The notes under the pieces: model-generated | What the model was told of the DNA's origin: nothing | What the model saw: only the letters and a program-made list of their open reading frames with translations | Database searches by the model: none | Source of the DNA: Acanthacorydalis orientalis | Taxonomy: Eukaryota > Arthropoda > Insecta > Megaloptera > Corydalidae | DNA length: 64,000 nucleotides | NCBI GenBank assembly: GCA_034766995.1 | Contig: CM068318.1 | Span: 304,001 to 368,000, forward strand | Direction: 5' to 3' | Made by a program: the position numbers and the translations under genes | Shown: piece after piece, positions 39,047 to 53,339 of the stretch | Layout of the letters: every line of letters starts with the position of its first letter | Numbering within the stretch: the first letter of the stretch is position 1

Positions 39047-42000
39047 CAATTTGAATTCAGTTTTAAAAAGAAGAAAATTATAAAAAAATAAATAATCGAT
39101 GATAACACGAGACAGATAAATTAAAAGAGGAAGGTGTGTAAGTTACAGCTTTATAGAATCCAGTTTTAATACAAACGTTTTGCGACAGATTCGCTTGCTC
39201 TACTTAAACAGATAAGACGACTCAATCAACGTATTATATTCCTAAACACAGGCGTTCCTGAAAAAAGGGAACGAAACCGAAATAGTAATATTGACTTGCA
39301 ATTTAACGTGCATATATTTGTATAAGGACAGAGCAGATTCGATAACGAGTTACCATTAGTCTCGAACCGATTTTTTAAAATAATTAATATTCATAACATA
39401 GAAAGTGTCAATTCGTTATTTAATTCTATTAAAAAGAATGTCCGAGGACACATGTTCTTCGAGAACGAAGAGGTCGTTGTCGTCGATTGCGCAAGTTGTC
39501 TCAAAACGATACGTCGGTTGTCAACAACTGTTAGCTTTCTGATTTTTTTTTTATAAATAACGAAAGGATTATAATCGGTTTCGATCGATATTTTCCACGA
39601 ATATCGGTTACGTTTTCGAGATTTCAAACTTATTTTCATAGCAGTGACTGTTTTCGAATCGAAATCAAAACTGTTTCCAGACAGTTCATTCGATCAGATA
39701 GCTTTACTGAGATTCTGAATCGATAGAGGTCTTTAATTCGACGAGTGTTTTTTTTTAACAACGGACGCGTCTTTCTCAATCTTCTTGATGCTCTAACGAG
39801 GAACAGACGATCTGTGAGATTCGTATCGGTGTCGATTCTGAACAGCTGCTCGTTTAGAGGACGTCCACGATTCGATTCGATATAATTCGAGAGTGTGATT
39901 TCGAATCAGCGTGAATCGAACTGAAAAAAACCTATATCCGCGATGATCAAGTCTCTTGCGACGCGTCGAGCATTCGAACGATCATCGACGAAAAACAATA
40001 ATAATGGACATGTAGATCCGTATCTAAAGTAAAAGTAACGGCTCGCTGTTTTCTTTGACAAAGTCGTTTATCGAATTCTATTCGCCGCTTCTTTTTTCTC
40101 GTCTCGTCGAGAAAATGATAGTGAATGGCAACCGCGCACGTACACGACAATATGTCCGGTACGAAATGGACTCGATTTATAATTTAAACTGCGATACAAT
40201 TTTAAATAGTTTTATAGATTAAACTTTCACATATTAAAAATAAACGTCGCCATTGAAATTCTGATGGGACGGCGCGCCGAAAAACAATGTCGAGATCGAT
40301 AAACGAAAGAAACGGTTCACTTACTTTATTACATTTCTGTGTTTTTCTTTGTGTGCGGATCTCGATGTGCAGGGAGTTCCATTATACACGGGCGGAGTTC
40401 AATTATGAAACAGTTGCGATTATTCCTGTATCGACGGACACTTGCCGATGTGTACCCCTCACACGTACTTAACATTCATCGATACTCGAACGACAATAAA
40501 ATACCTAACAAACAAGACTGCGTCTTCTGTGATGAATCCGTTTTGATTTATTGTATACGTTTTACGCGCCGATCGTGATACGGATTTTATCATAAATCTT
40601 AATGTGACAATAAGCGAATGCGAGAACGTTTCATAATGACTTACTTCCTTTCCGTGTACTGAAATGTCTGTTTTATGTGTGTTTTTGTTAATTTTCAATT
40701 GTACAGCAATTAAGTACATGACAAGTTTTTAAAATATATACGAAGCGGAATTCCTTCTTCCTATCATTGTCAATCGTGACGACTGATATCGAACAGCATT
40801 TTCTTTCGTCCCTTAGTATCACATTTATTGATGTTATTTTTTTGATTTTGCGAAGGTTATCACTTTTTCAAGTTCATTTTCTCAGATATTTGAAATTATA
40901 GAGAATGGAAAAATACTAGGTATGCGCGTAGAGCAGTATCGACGAGCATTAAATGTATCCTCTTTTTGACCGTTGATAATTCTTCAAACTAACAGATACG
41001 AGTACACATCTCGATGTTTTATGAAAGTATTTCAAAATAAATTTAGGAAGAAAATAATATCTCAGCTGCGAAATGTATGAAAAAATACTCCGATTTAATA
41101 TCCGTCGTCTGCAGGATGTTACACGTTTGATTCAGTCTCCTCTATTAGTATCACTCCTTCGTCTTCACAATCTTCCTGTTCTTTTTCAATACTGTTCATT
41201 CTACGATTCATTCCGACGACATTATTTAATTTTGTTTTGTAAAATTGATGATTACATGAATTATTTATAAGAAATATTTCATTGTAGAAATGTAGAATGT
41301 GTGCGCGTGTGTGTGTATGTACTTAATTACTAATTTCACTGTGAGATTAGTATGAGGAATTTGCTGTTAATGAATAATCAGTTCGAATCTATGTAGGTTT
41401 ATGATGTATTGTTCTTTTACTAGAAAAAACCTACAATTATTTGAAAGGTGTGATAAATTCAAATTCTAATGAATTTTAAAATGATTCGCATGCATATGCA
41501 TGAGGTGTACATCGCATATTTTCATCGGTTTCGCATGATTTGCTCTCGAAAATATCCAAAGTGGATCCCGTGACAGACTCGCAACGACGTCACCGCACGC
41601 AAAAACGCAAAGAATCTTTCCGATAAAATCCTCACGGCCGTACGTATGTAGTACAGCGCCCCACCAGAAGTTACAATAACACTACCGGCGCAGGAAAAAA
41701 ATCATCCGCAAATTTCACTTACAATTAATATGATTCAAAACTGATTCGTACTCGTTTTCAAAGCCAAGGTTATATCCATCCACACATTGCTGTAATCGTC
41801 ACAGCAGCCGATGACCAATGTGTGTGTGTGTGTGTGCGACAGTCGAAAACTGGGTCATCTGGCAACCGTTGACCGAAAGGACCAGTCCGATCCGGTAGCG
41901 GTGGAACACTTTGTGCACTTGAACGAAATATGCAATGAATTCGGCGGATCGTCCGAATAGAGACGCCGGCGAAAAAAGAATCAATCGCCGGATGGAATTC

Positions 42001-42075
42001 CGATTATGCGCGACGATTGCTCAAAAGCGAACACCGGGATTCGATTGCTAGTTAAACATACAACTATAGACGATG

Positions 42076-42078
<3 letters not shown>

Positions 42079-42121
<43 letters not shown>
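42079..42121. repeat. (TA)n microsatellite
   Basis: Uninterrupted TA array of about 42 bases. Confidence 0.95.
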
Positions 42122-42123
<2 letters not shown>

Positions 42124-43610
42124 GTCATAAATGTGTAATGTGTGTTTTACATAAAAGAAATGTGAATGCATAACGTTCGAGTTATGTTAAACGAGGTCAT
42201 TCATGTTTGTTTTTGCGAATCAGTTACTCTATCGTACATTTTTCAAACAAATGTTAATTCGAATTATTAAATTGTTAGTTACATGTCCATATATAACGAA
42301 TTTTAATTTTGACGAAACCTCAAAGTGAAAACATGTCGTTAAACAGATTCTCGACGAAAATTCAATACATTTTCTTAAGAAATAACTTTTAAATGACTAA
42401 ACACATACTGTTTCTCGTATAGAAAACATTAGAAGGTAACGTTTCTCTACAGGCTATTCATGTTAAAATAATAATGAATTATTTTAGTAAATTGCACGTT
42501 TTCAACGCCATTAACTTGTATTAAGTTCTGCCCACACAAGTCAACAACACCGTCGGTCGGCCCAGCCATTACTCGAGTGAAAAATTCTGACACGACGTAT
42601 GTAAAATGAGAATACTGACTTTCCATGTAGTCTCTTTAGATTTTAATTAAAAAAATAAATAGATTTGTGCCGAAATCAGTACTGTAACTTGCATAGTTCA
42701 AAGATACGGATCTTGTAAAAGTGTCCAATTCCGTCGGAGGACGCTCTCGAACACTAATAAGTCCAATGAGATTTGTTTTACGCGACTGCAAGATATATTA
42801 ATAGATAAGAGAATGACGTATCGGCGAGATACTGTTATTCTGATGAGTAACGAAAGGCGAAACTACAAGAATGTACGATTCAATAACTGATTATGGCCAT
42901 AAATAAAAATATACGTACAAAAAAAAATACAATTTCGACACTTTCACTTAAATTCGTACGCACTGAAGAATTATATTGTGACAGTAGCGAAGACGGTATC
43001 CGATATCGACAATAATAACGATAATAACAATAATAATACCCGTGTTATAAATAACGGATTGGCATTGTGTACGAAACATAATTGGGGAATCGACATGTGA
43101 ACCGGTTGTCAATTTTGTACCGTGACGATAACAATCTCTTCACGGCAGAAATTTAAATAAACTATCTTCGCTAGATCGTTGGCCTTACTGCACCTTCGAA
43201 TTTTTTTTCTTTTTTTTTTCCGCACACATTCGGTGTGTGTGTGTGTGTGTGTACAGACATCGTTGGATTTGTGTGTCATTCTAGGTCGTTATCATTCAAA
43301 TAATAATTACAAATTATCTTCACTTGCGTGTACTTTTTTTGCTGTAGTTTTTATTTAATATTCAACGAATGAAACAATCGGGCCCGATTAATCGAATTTA
43401 ATTGAAATGGATTGAAAATACCAGTGATCGTAGTCAAGTGCATTCAAGTATTCACTGATATGTTTCAATCGGTCCGAGTTTGTGCCTATACTTTGCTATT
43501 AAACCTCTAACAGTTTTTATTAGATTTATTGTTCATCAATATGAAAGTTTTAAATCTAAATCAGATTTTTCTATACAACGACGCTTTGAAAATGACGGAA
43601 TCGATATGGA

Positions 43611-43727
43611 AATGTGCGCAATCAACAATTAAATATGATCAATAATGATTCATTGAACAATTTTGATTAGAAACGTTTTTTTTTGTTGTCTGTGGGATGA
43701 AAAGAGAATCAATTTGTTGAACTGAGC
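43611..43727. repeat. MITE-like element, right arm only
   Basis: It reads TGATTCATTGAACAATTTTG, then ATTAGAAACG, a T run, TTGTCTGTGGGATGAAAAG, then AATCAATTTGTTGAAC. This is the right-arm order seen in the fuller copies. The left arm is not clear. Confidence 0.45.
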
Positions 43728-43885
43728 TTAAGCTTGATATGTTGTATAAAAATGTCTTCTTTTTATCGAGGATAGAAAAGTAACAAGAAATAAAATTTAT
43801 TCGTGTAGTTTTGTAAATCAATTCCGTTTTTAGATCATATCAATAACTATTATCGGTCTTGGTTTTGTAGTGTTCCGTTCATAGG

Positions 43886-43886
<1 letters not shown>

Positions 43887-43942
<56 letters not shown>
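43887..43942. repeat. (TA)n microsatellite
   Basis: TA array of about 50 bases. Confidence 0.95.
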
Positions 43943-43945
<3 letters not shown>

Positions 43946-46734
43946 TCATCTTTCTTTCCTATAGAAAAAATCTAAAAAAGAAACAGAATTTTAACCAAAC
44001 TATTTTGTTTGGCGTGACTCCAGGAAACTGCCTCTGTTTGCTGGTCTATAGATACGGCTTTCCATGTTATATATTTTAACATTTTTCGTATAGAAAAGAA
44101 AATTGTCTAGTGAAATTAATATTCTAATATTCAGTCTTCAAAGTTGAAACTCTAAGCGAAGAACAAATACACAGCAGATCCAAAATGACGAAGATCAACT
44201 GGGCAACACATCAGTATTGTTTGATGACATTCATAACAAATAATGTATCTGTTTATGGTGCTATGTCTCGAACGATCTACAATTCATGGACTTTCGTTCG
44301 AAATTCTATGAATAAAAACGATATTAAATCGAATTTCTTATTAATATTATTCAACAAATGCTAACTCGAACAATTACAAAACTCTTTTTAAAAAATATAC
44401 ACATTCTTATTAATATTTATATTTAGGAAACGTGTTGCAACTTATTTATCGAGACATTAATTTCGAATACTTAAAAATATTTTTCCCAACGCATATTTTA
44501 TATGAATCGACTCTCCACTGCCGAGAGAAAGGGAATATTCCGCGAAAAATGTCTTTAAAATCCGAATAAACGGTTTGAATAAGATGCTAATGGATTTAAT
44601 ACTCACTGACCGTTCATGCAATGCACGTTAATTATAAAACAGTATTTATTTAATTAGGCAACATTATAAATAATACTAAGTATGTTCGAATATAACCGAA
44701 ATGGAATTAGGTCGACTTTCTTGTTCATGAAAATTAATTAATTTGATCGACTATTTCGTTTCTCAGACTATTTATTCAGTATAAAACTCTTTTAAACAAC
44801 GTGGAAATGAACGCACAATAATAATTAGGAATTATAGATTAATATAAAGAGAAAAATTTTAAAGAAATATGAATTTGTTGGAAGAAAATTTCAGCGTTTT
44901 AATTCTGTTTCTATAATTCCTGTCTTAAATTTCAATTAGTAAATTAGAATGGCGTGCTTTTTGAATAAAATACTCGATAAAGAAATATGATTTCGAAACA
45001 GTCTTCTAACGGGTACACATTAAATATTTTTGAAGATAATATTGTATATATTTATTGTTTTGATCGATGTTGAAACATTGATCAACACTTACAATTATTT
45101 TAATGTTGTATTTGAAATATGTTTGTACAATTTGTATCTTCTAATTGATTAGTATGTCCGTCGCATGGTTTAAAGAAAAAGTAAAGCGACGTCATTCCAA
45201 GTAAAAAAATTATTAAACATTCAGTGAAAATCTAAAAATAAAAAATAACCGCGTCATTGCAGATAAGCAACATTTGCGCATTTCGAAGAAATCAACATAC
45301 TTTTATAGAACGAAAAAATACAAAAAGTGAAATCTTGTTTGGAACAACTCTCGATTTTGATAATTTACATCGTGGTTTCAAAAATAAAAAAGCACGCTGT
45401 TGATACCGTGTCACTTCGGATATTATCGTACGATGTTCTTTCCTTAATTAAATAAGCGTATGGTTATTATTAATCATGCGATTTTGAATAATTCAATTAA
45501 GTAATCGATACAATTCACGTACAACCTCCAAGGTATATATTTTCGAAACCGAATACGGTTTCATTCGGGAAATAATATTAGAATTTTCATTATAATAAAG
45601 GAGCTGATATCGTTTTAATAACTATTATTAGAACTGACCAGGTCAAATGTAGCATCAGTAAGGCATGTCTCTTGTTAGTTTCTTTATGTTTCTGCTGAAC
45701 TTTTATCAATTTTCATGCTATTCTTAATACACATATTTATTTATAGATATTTAGAGTCAATTATTCTTTATTCGCGAAATAAATATATTTTTACCCGTTT
45801 CAAATACATGCTGTCAGGAAGGCAAACGGTTGTAAAATATCGAATCGAGTCAGTTTTTTTTACAGATTGATGTCTTTTGTTCTAAAGAATTAAAATACCG
45901 ATCAGGTAATTTTTGACATTTACAGATTATCTGCCCTACATTTTGTAATATCGAGTTATTATTAAATCTATTATATCACGTTAATCTATCTTATTACCTT
46001 GTAATTATGATAATTAGAAATTTGCATCTACCAAAATCAAACTCAGAGAATTTATAGTGCAACACCGATTTAGTGCCCACGTTAATCGATCGTTTTTTGC
46101 GAATGTTTTAGAATTTTCAAAGAAAATATTTCATTCCTGAGAAACATTCTAGCCTGAATGTTTAATTCAGGTAAACAATACCGGCGGTTTTCAGTCGATC
46201 ATGCATTTATAAATAAAATAAATTACAGAGAAGCGCATAAATGAGAACAAGTATACGAGCCGGTTGGACTATTGATTAAAGTAACACCGAATTAAATCCA
46301 ACCTTGTGCCGAATATTACGCTTTTTTTACACAAAAAGGATTTACGGTTGACAAGTAGCATGTCAAATGTATTTTGATTTGTGCGGAATAAATAATGCAA
46401 GTGTTGTGTGTGTGTTTTATGCACTTTTCTAGAACTCAATATTTTATTTAGAACATGATTTATTTTTTGAATAGTTACGTAAGTCGTTTTTTAATTATGA
46501 GAGGTTACATACACATATATATTTACTGTTTAATTATTTACTGCGATTAAAAATGTTGAATGAAAAAAACCTATTTGTATGAACGCAAATAGTAAAAATG
46601 ATTTTATTTACTGAAAAAAAATATGATAAAAACTTATCACAATACAGTTCGACACTCGCTTTCTACCATGGACCTCTGATTTTTCTGTACCACGGTGTTA
46701 TAAAGATTGAATCTCTATTGAAGCAACATTAACA

Positions 46735-46826
46735 ATAATTCTTTCTTGAACATTTTTGACCAGAAGAAAATTATGGTTTGTTGGGCGAAAAAACAAGTCC
46801 TCCGTGAAAACAAATCCACGTACAGA
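46735..46826. repeat. MITE-like element, right arm only
   Basis: The blocks TTCTTGAACATTTTTGACC, AGAAGAAAATTATGGTTTG, TTGGGCGAAAAAACAAG and CCGTGAAAAC follow the right-arm order of the family in diverged form. Confidence 0.35.
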
Positions 46827-47368
46827 TGTACATAAATCGCTATTTTTTTTAAAATTACACCGCTTACGAATGAGTACGACACGTTTCCGATCTTGAACCG
46901 AACGCTATTAAAAAAAGAAATAGTTAAATTTTTTCACGAAGACGAAATAATCGACTAATTCACTTTCATTGTAATAAAAAAAACAGTGAAATCTTAAATC
47001 ACTGAAAAAAAATTCAATTAGTTTTCGTTCTCTCGCCGTTATAATTTCTTTATAATTTACATGTTAATTAAACACCTGATGCGTTACACGCAATTTTATT
47101 AAAACTTGTAATATTTTTTCTTAGAGACGAGTGCGGAAGCCGATTCCATAAAAGAAAACTGAACAAAAAGATGTACAAATTGGATCACTTTCACTGAAAA
47201 TTCGCCGCTCGTTCGAAGTTAATTATATTCATAAACAATAAATAATAGTATTCTCTTATGCGACGAATTGCCTGAATTTCGATTGTAATGATGGATAATG
47301 ATAGAGTTTAGCATGTGATTTTTGTCTTTAAAGAGAGCTTAAAATAAACTGGTAATGTTTATGATTTG

Positions 47369-47374
<6 letters not shown>

Positions 47375-47410
<36 letters not shown>
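47375..47410. repeat. (AT)n array joined to a retrotransposon fragment
   Basis: AT array that directly adjoins the 3' side of the minus-strand non-LTR fragment. It may be the element's own microsatellite-like tail. Confidence 0.9.
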
Positions 47411-47413
<3 letters not shown>

Positions 47414-47517
47414 TTCTTCCTTTTCAATGGCGCTACAGCTTAAATCGAGCCTTGGCCTCCTCAATTTTCTACCTCCAGACATTCTTTTGCATGGCAGTCC
47501 TCATCCAGTTCTTTACT

Positions 47518-47520
<3 letters not shown>
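47411..47520 (-). pseudogene. 3' fragment of a non-LTR retrotransposon (reverse transcriptase C-terminus)
   Basis: Read on the minus strand from 47518, the sequence gives GVKNWMRTAMQKNVWR, a stop, then KIEEAKARFKL and a stop at 47435-47433. This resembles the extreme C-terminus of endonuclease/reverse transcriptases from insect non-LTR elements, where a WMR..(x)..W..(x)..EEAKA pattern precedes the stop. A short 3' UTR then runs into GAAGAAGAA and an AT array. The 5' truncation falls at another AT array (47519-47575). The exact clade (RTE-like or jockey-like) cannot be told from so short a piece. Confidence 0.5.
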
Positions 47521-47585
<65 letters not shown>

Positions 47586-47606
47586 ATACAAAGAGAGAGA
47601 GAGAGA
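47521..47606. repeat. (TA)n, GT and GA compound microsatellite
   Basis: About 55 bases of TA pass into a short GT run and then GAGA. Confidence 0.95.
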
Positions 47607-50378
47607 AAGATGTATGTGTGTTTGTTATTGTATCGAAATCACGGTACTCAGTAATAAGAAAATATTTCATAAAGAGAACACTGTTTTCAGTCAAGTGCTT
47701 AATATCATTTCTAGCAACAAAGAATCATATTGTTTAAATGAACACGTGATGGAATTAATACATTAATTGTAATTTTTTCGCTTCGAAACCGATGGAATAG
47801 TTCACTAAAGATTAATTCTCCCGCAAACCTATACAAAACGATATAAATGTTTCCTCTAGCTTTGATATCTATATTTTTCAATCGGCCGCTGTATCTAAAT
47901 GATGAGATTAATTCAATATCAGTCATAAGTGATTGTTTTCCGGCCTTGTGAATACAAATGAAGTAATATATTCGCAATAAAAATAGTAGAAAACGTGTTA
48001 TTGAACGACGTTGACGTAATTGTCAAAGACGGAAATCTAATGAGTTGTTGCTATTTTTTTCTTGTACGAAACGATTGTCATGCAAATGAAAAACAGTCGA
48101 TTCGTTTTTAAGTATGTACGATGAACACTATATATCACCACTGAATCGTTAAATGGACGTGATCATATTTCGAGAAAAAATGTTCCGTACACTGGAACAA
48201 ACCGTTCAAATATTATTAGGATCTGATTAACATCTTCATTAATATAGATAAGCGAATCGGTGTTTTTTTTTTAAAAAAAACCATCGAAACAATTTTAATA
48301 AAGTGTTTGTTGATATCATGGAATGAATCTTATTTAGAAAATTAAAAAAAACACACAATTAGTAATTGCGTTTAAATATGGAGATTGTATTCGAGTACGA
48401 TTCGATAAATGTTGTTATGATTGTTATACATACATGTAGCCGAAAATTGAGAAGCATGATACGTTTTTTTAAGAATGATGCTTAAAAGTAAATGCTTCGA
48501 TATCTCAATTATTCATTTAAAAATAAAATTACAATTTCGGTCGACGAATGTAAAAAAATCGATTATACAAATTGAAAAAGTATTTCAAATATTTTTTTAA
48601 AATTACCTTATTTTAAAAAAACGATTTCTTAAAATAAATCAATATTGTTAAAACAAATTACACAGTACATTGCTATCTAAAAGTTGTAATTGTTTTTTTA
48701 AGTTTGAAAGTTTCATCGATAACTAAAAAAGACATGAGTTGTACTTTTAAATATTATTGACTACTAAAAGGAATACTTTCTGACTGAAGAATCTATATAT
48801 ATATATATACAATGAATGCATAAGAAAATATTCAAACGGTTACAAATTAATGTAATCCTCTGACGTAACTGAAAGTATAAATCTAAGCAAAAAAATCATA
48901 TATTTCAAAAGCGCTCATTCACATTTCCGGAGGAAAATATAAAAAAATATTTTTCAAGCGCACTCAACAGAACTGAGAATGAAAACTTGTTTACATATTT
49001 ATGAATTCACATTAAATCAAATCGGAAGTATTATAATTATTATTATTTACGATTTTATTAAAATCACACGTGTTTACATTTTTTTTGTAATGCCGTTTTG
49101 AAATAATTAATGAATTCCCACGCGTTACCGAATCGTACATTCAGTAAAAGTGAACAAACTATTACCTATAGAACGGTAAATATCCGATCGAATGTAATGA
49201 CGATCGAAGAAATGTGTTTTTTCTCACATTTCTCCGTCGGTATCGTTCCATGTTTCAGATTTAGTATCGACGACCGTTAATCGACATTTAAGTACCGACG
49301 CATATATTATCAATTGCCGTTCTTTCCAGATTCGATTTTACAATATTTCATAAAATGCTGTAAATAATAATTAACACTCGACGTGTTTATTATTTCAAGT
49401 GAAAAAACATAAACATAAGACGATTTCTTCTATGGATATTATGAATGAATGTTAACTGTTAATTAGATTCACATGTTAAAAGTTGTGAAATAAATCCTGT
49501 CGATAGTTTGTTTCACATTTGTCGATATTGAAAACGGATTTTAGATTAGATCAAACACTGTATACATTTATTGTAATTAGTAGAAATTGTAGTAGATTGT
49601 ATCTGAAAACTGTTTATAGCTTAAAATTTATGGACAATATAGTCTGGTAGTAGATTTATGACCATCATATTATCGAAATAAGAAAGTAAGAATTAAAAGT
49701 ATGTGAATATCGCATCTGCACTAATATTCAATAAAACTCCACCTATAAATATAAGAAAAATGATGGAATTTTGCTGGAAAAAAAATGTAAAAATAGGTTT
49801 AGAAACCGTTAAAACTATCCTTTCTGAAATTATGGGTACACTTACTCTTACAAATAAATTCTTATTTCTCTCAGACCTGAAAATTGTAATAATTGAAGTC
49901 GAATATTTCAAATCATCATAAATGATTCTTAATCTAGGACCGATAACAATATCTAATTGAAATTTTCAACCTTTGAATATAACGCTTCACAGTCACTATT
50001 AAATGAAAAGAAAAATGTCTTTCGACGATTCAGAGGCAAAAAAAAAAAACATCTAGAGAACGCTCGATGGATTCAAGCACGAAATAAATAAATTCAGCTC
50101 GTACGTTGAAAATACAGCCGAGCACATTCTTTCCGACTCTCTACAATTATAGTTTCGAACTAAATCCTACTTTTGTAACAGTAAAGATAACAAGAATTAT
50201 CATTGTATCATTGTATTCTTATTTTCTCGTACACGAATACCGAACGCTACTATGTATGCTAATTACTTGACGAGTCCGGTTACTGAACAATTTAACCTAG
50301 TAAACGGTTAAGATTTATTTATTTTTATATGTTTATCACACAACTATGTCCCTACATATTCATGTAGAATGTATACAT

Positions 50379-50386
<8 letters not shown>

Positions 50387-50430
<44 letters not shown>
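50387..50430. repeat. (AT)n microsatellite
   Basis: Uninterrupted AT array of about 44 bases. Confidence 0.95.
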
Positions 50431-50434
<4 letters not shown>

Positions 50435-51640
50435 CACTTCAATCAATGAGAAGATCAATCATTGTCAAATTAGTACAGAAAATGTCAGGTTCAGAATGTA
50501 AATCAACACGTTATAAACATTTATAATATAATAATGCAATAGTTCACTAGAACACTTTTTTACAATTGGCTGAGAATTCTGAAAGAATCTTTGTATATGT
50601 AATAACTGATGTTTACGTGAATTAATGACAACGATCAGAGAGTATTTACACGAATCAATATCAACGATCAATGCGATTTATTCGTGAATTTAGACGAATT
50701 ACAAGATAGAGGTTCGTAAGAGAGACAGCAATGTTCTGGAAATGATTAGATGTTAAAATATAAATATAACGGTCCACATAGATTAAGAGAATGATTACTG
50801 CATATGAAAATAAATGATATGTCTATTACATTAAAGGATACTAGAAGAGGAGACCGCGTTTGTAATACACGATAGCTTTTTATGGGGCTGTCTGCGGTGG
50901 ATTGTGAAACTCGGACCAGTGAGAAAATGTTTTTGCGGTTACTTTGGGGTTTCGTTCGTTGAACATAAAAAATGATCTATCAATTAGTAGAAGCCCTGAT
51001 CCATGAGACGAGTAACGGATTCAAACTGTAAGACTCGTAAGCCAATGTGTGCGGTATTCGTGCTGAGAGAGGTACAAGGGTTCTCCGATCGGTTAATGTA
51101 CGAGAATGGAATTATCATTCGAACCGATATCGAGAGACGTATGTATGTATGTCCTCGGTCATTCTTGGTGTGTTTCGACATGCATAAAGCTATTGAATGT
51201 TAAAATTGCACAAGTGTTTATTCTCGAACAAAGACTAATTTGTAATCAATTGAGAAACGCACAGTTTGCTATCAAAATACTTAAAATCCGCACAATAACA
51301 ATATTAATCGTTCGAATAACGAGAGATTATTTACATTTACACATATATACGTTCTTAATTTATAACATATCGACCGTTCAGTGTCGCTAATACGGTAATT
51401 CGATAAACGGATCCGTGTGAAACGTGCACAAGTAAATGACGAGACGCGCCGGTGCGATTGAAAGAAAAACGCGCGGTTCCGGCCGCCGGGATTCGATTCG
51501 AACGCGACATTGCAATTAGAGAATGTATCGTAAACGGCGTCCACGCACGCATTTTCGTGCAAACGATACTGTTTTCGATGGCTCGTTAAATGTGAAATAC
51601 GATTTAAGGAATAACGACGGACGCGCGGGTGGGGCGTTAA

Positions 51641-51679
51641 TATAAAACAAGTGCACGTACCGAATTCACGGACAGTCTA
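51641..51679 (+). promoter_or_regulatory. Core promoter of the Gly/Ser-rich secreted protein gene
   Basis: TATAAAAC at 51641-51648 lies 33 bases before an initiator-like ACAGTC, with its A at 51674. This gives a 5' UTR of about 178 bases before the ATG at 51852. Confidence 0.65.
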
Positions 51680-51851
51680 CATCTCAAAGACACCTGTTCA
51701 TCAGTTGCATTGCAGTCAAAAGTTGACTTTCACGCACGGCACACGCTCACTCGAATTCTGATCGTTTCTGTTGTTCGTTCGTTCGTTTTATTTCCGTCGT
51801 TGTCGCCTTTCTTTCACTTAACGTTCGGGCTGTGAACATACGTGTTGCGAT

Positions 51852-51988
51852 ATGAAACTCATGGTATGATTTTTTTTTTTGTTTCGACCTGTCTCTGCTT
51901 TCATATTTCGCGTTCGGCTGTGATGTTTTGTGTTTTAGTGATTTTGTATATTCATTATATATTCATTATATATATATACACACATATA

Positions 51989-52060
<72 letters not shown>

Positions 52061-53291
52061 TCATTCTAAGTGTAAATATGTTAATTAGATGTCAAAAGAG
52101 TTTGAATAGTAATTCAAAGTATAGAATTATTTTCTTTCATTCCTATCAAAATTTCAAACTTAATAAAAATTAATATTAATGTCTGCAATTTTCTGGAATA
52201 TAAATAAAAGCTTTAAATCCTTCTAAGCTAGAATAGTAATAATCAGTCATTTATTTCTCTTAAAAAGATTCTTTTATATTCTGTCATATCAACCAATTTG
52301 ATAATTAAATGTTTCATTTTGTATATTATAATATATATTTTATATACGGTTTGTGAAATATCGATTTTAAACCGAATATCGTTTGGAATTTTCGACACGA
52401 TAAAGGTCTAACTACTGTACTAATTGACAGATAATTACTATTGATATACTATTAATTAATTATTCATGTTTTCTTCCAGAGAAGTGTTAATTATCTATTT
52501 GCGAACGACATTTAATATGTATTTCAATTCAGATCGGACGATTTCCTTTCGTTTAATTTCAGAAGCCTGTCTATTAATTCAATTACCGACTGCAACTGTA
52601 ATGTTTTTTTCTTCAGTTAAATGTCTATCATTTCTATATTAAATATATGCCAATATATTGTTAAATAATGAAAAGAAAAATTAAAGAAAATATTTCGTCG
52701 GAGTTAAAGTTTAAACTAATTCAAATATTGCAATGAAAAACTATTTAATTAGGATTTTAGGGCAAACGAAATGTTTTCCTTGAGAATAAGTATCAAGACG
52801 AAACTATTTTTTAAAGAAATTAATTACTGTAAAATGTTTATTTTTTTTAAAAAAATATAAGAGATTATATTCCTCGTAAATTTGAAAAAATAATTATTTA
52901 ACAAAGAATAAGTGTTTAGTAAGGTTTAGTTAGAGTTTATAATTTTAAGAAATTCATTGATGGTTGAATATTTTTCTTTCACGAACATTTCTTTCTTTTG
53001 TATACACAAATTGTTAAAATTATATATATATATAAAACTTCAAAGAATTCACAATAAAAAATTAAATATTTGAATGTACATTAAAACCTAAGGGGTGAAG
53101 AAAGTTTGCCTACATTTTGGGAAAGTTGCTTTTTATATATTATTTGATATTTATCTCTAATTAACAGTATAACATTTGGTATTTAAGTCGTTAGACTTTC
53201 TGATATTCAGATAATAGAATGGAAATTAATTTAGAGCAGTAACATTTTTCTTGTAATTTTTTTCAATGTAGAAATTTACATCATATGTATG

Positions 53292-53339
<48 letters not shown>

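Larger units (their letters stand above)
36927..51640. other. Intergenic block of about 15 kb, no gene seen
   Basis: It begins with the putative Tbce promoter region. About 36927-37340 is CpG-richer and contains GCCATCTTGG (37287-37296), a word like a YY1/Pho site. The rest is AT-rich, with long AT arrays, MITE-like copies and one non-LTR fragment. CpG-richer patches at 39840-40150, 41560-41700 and 51410-51560 are unexplained. Short open frames here overlap on both strands and look random. Confidence 0.55.
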
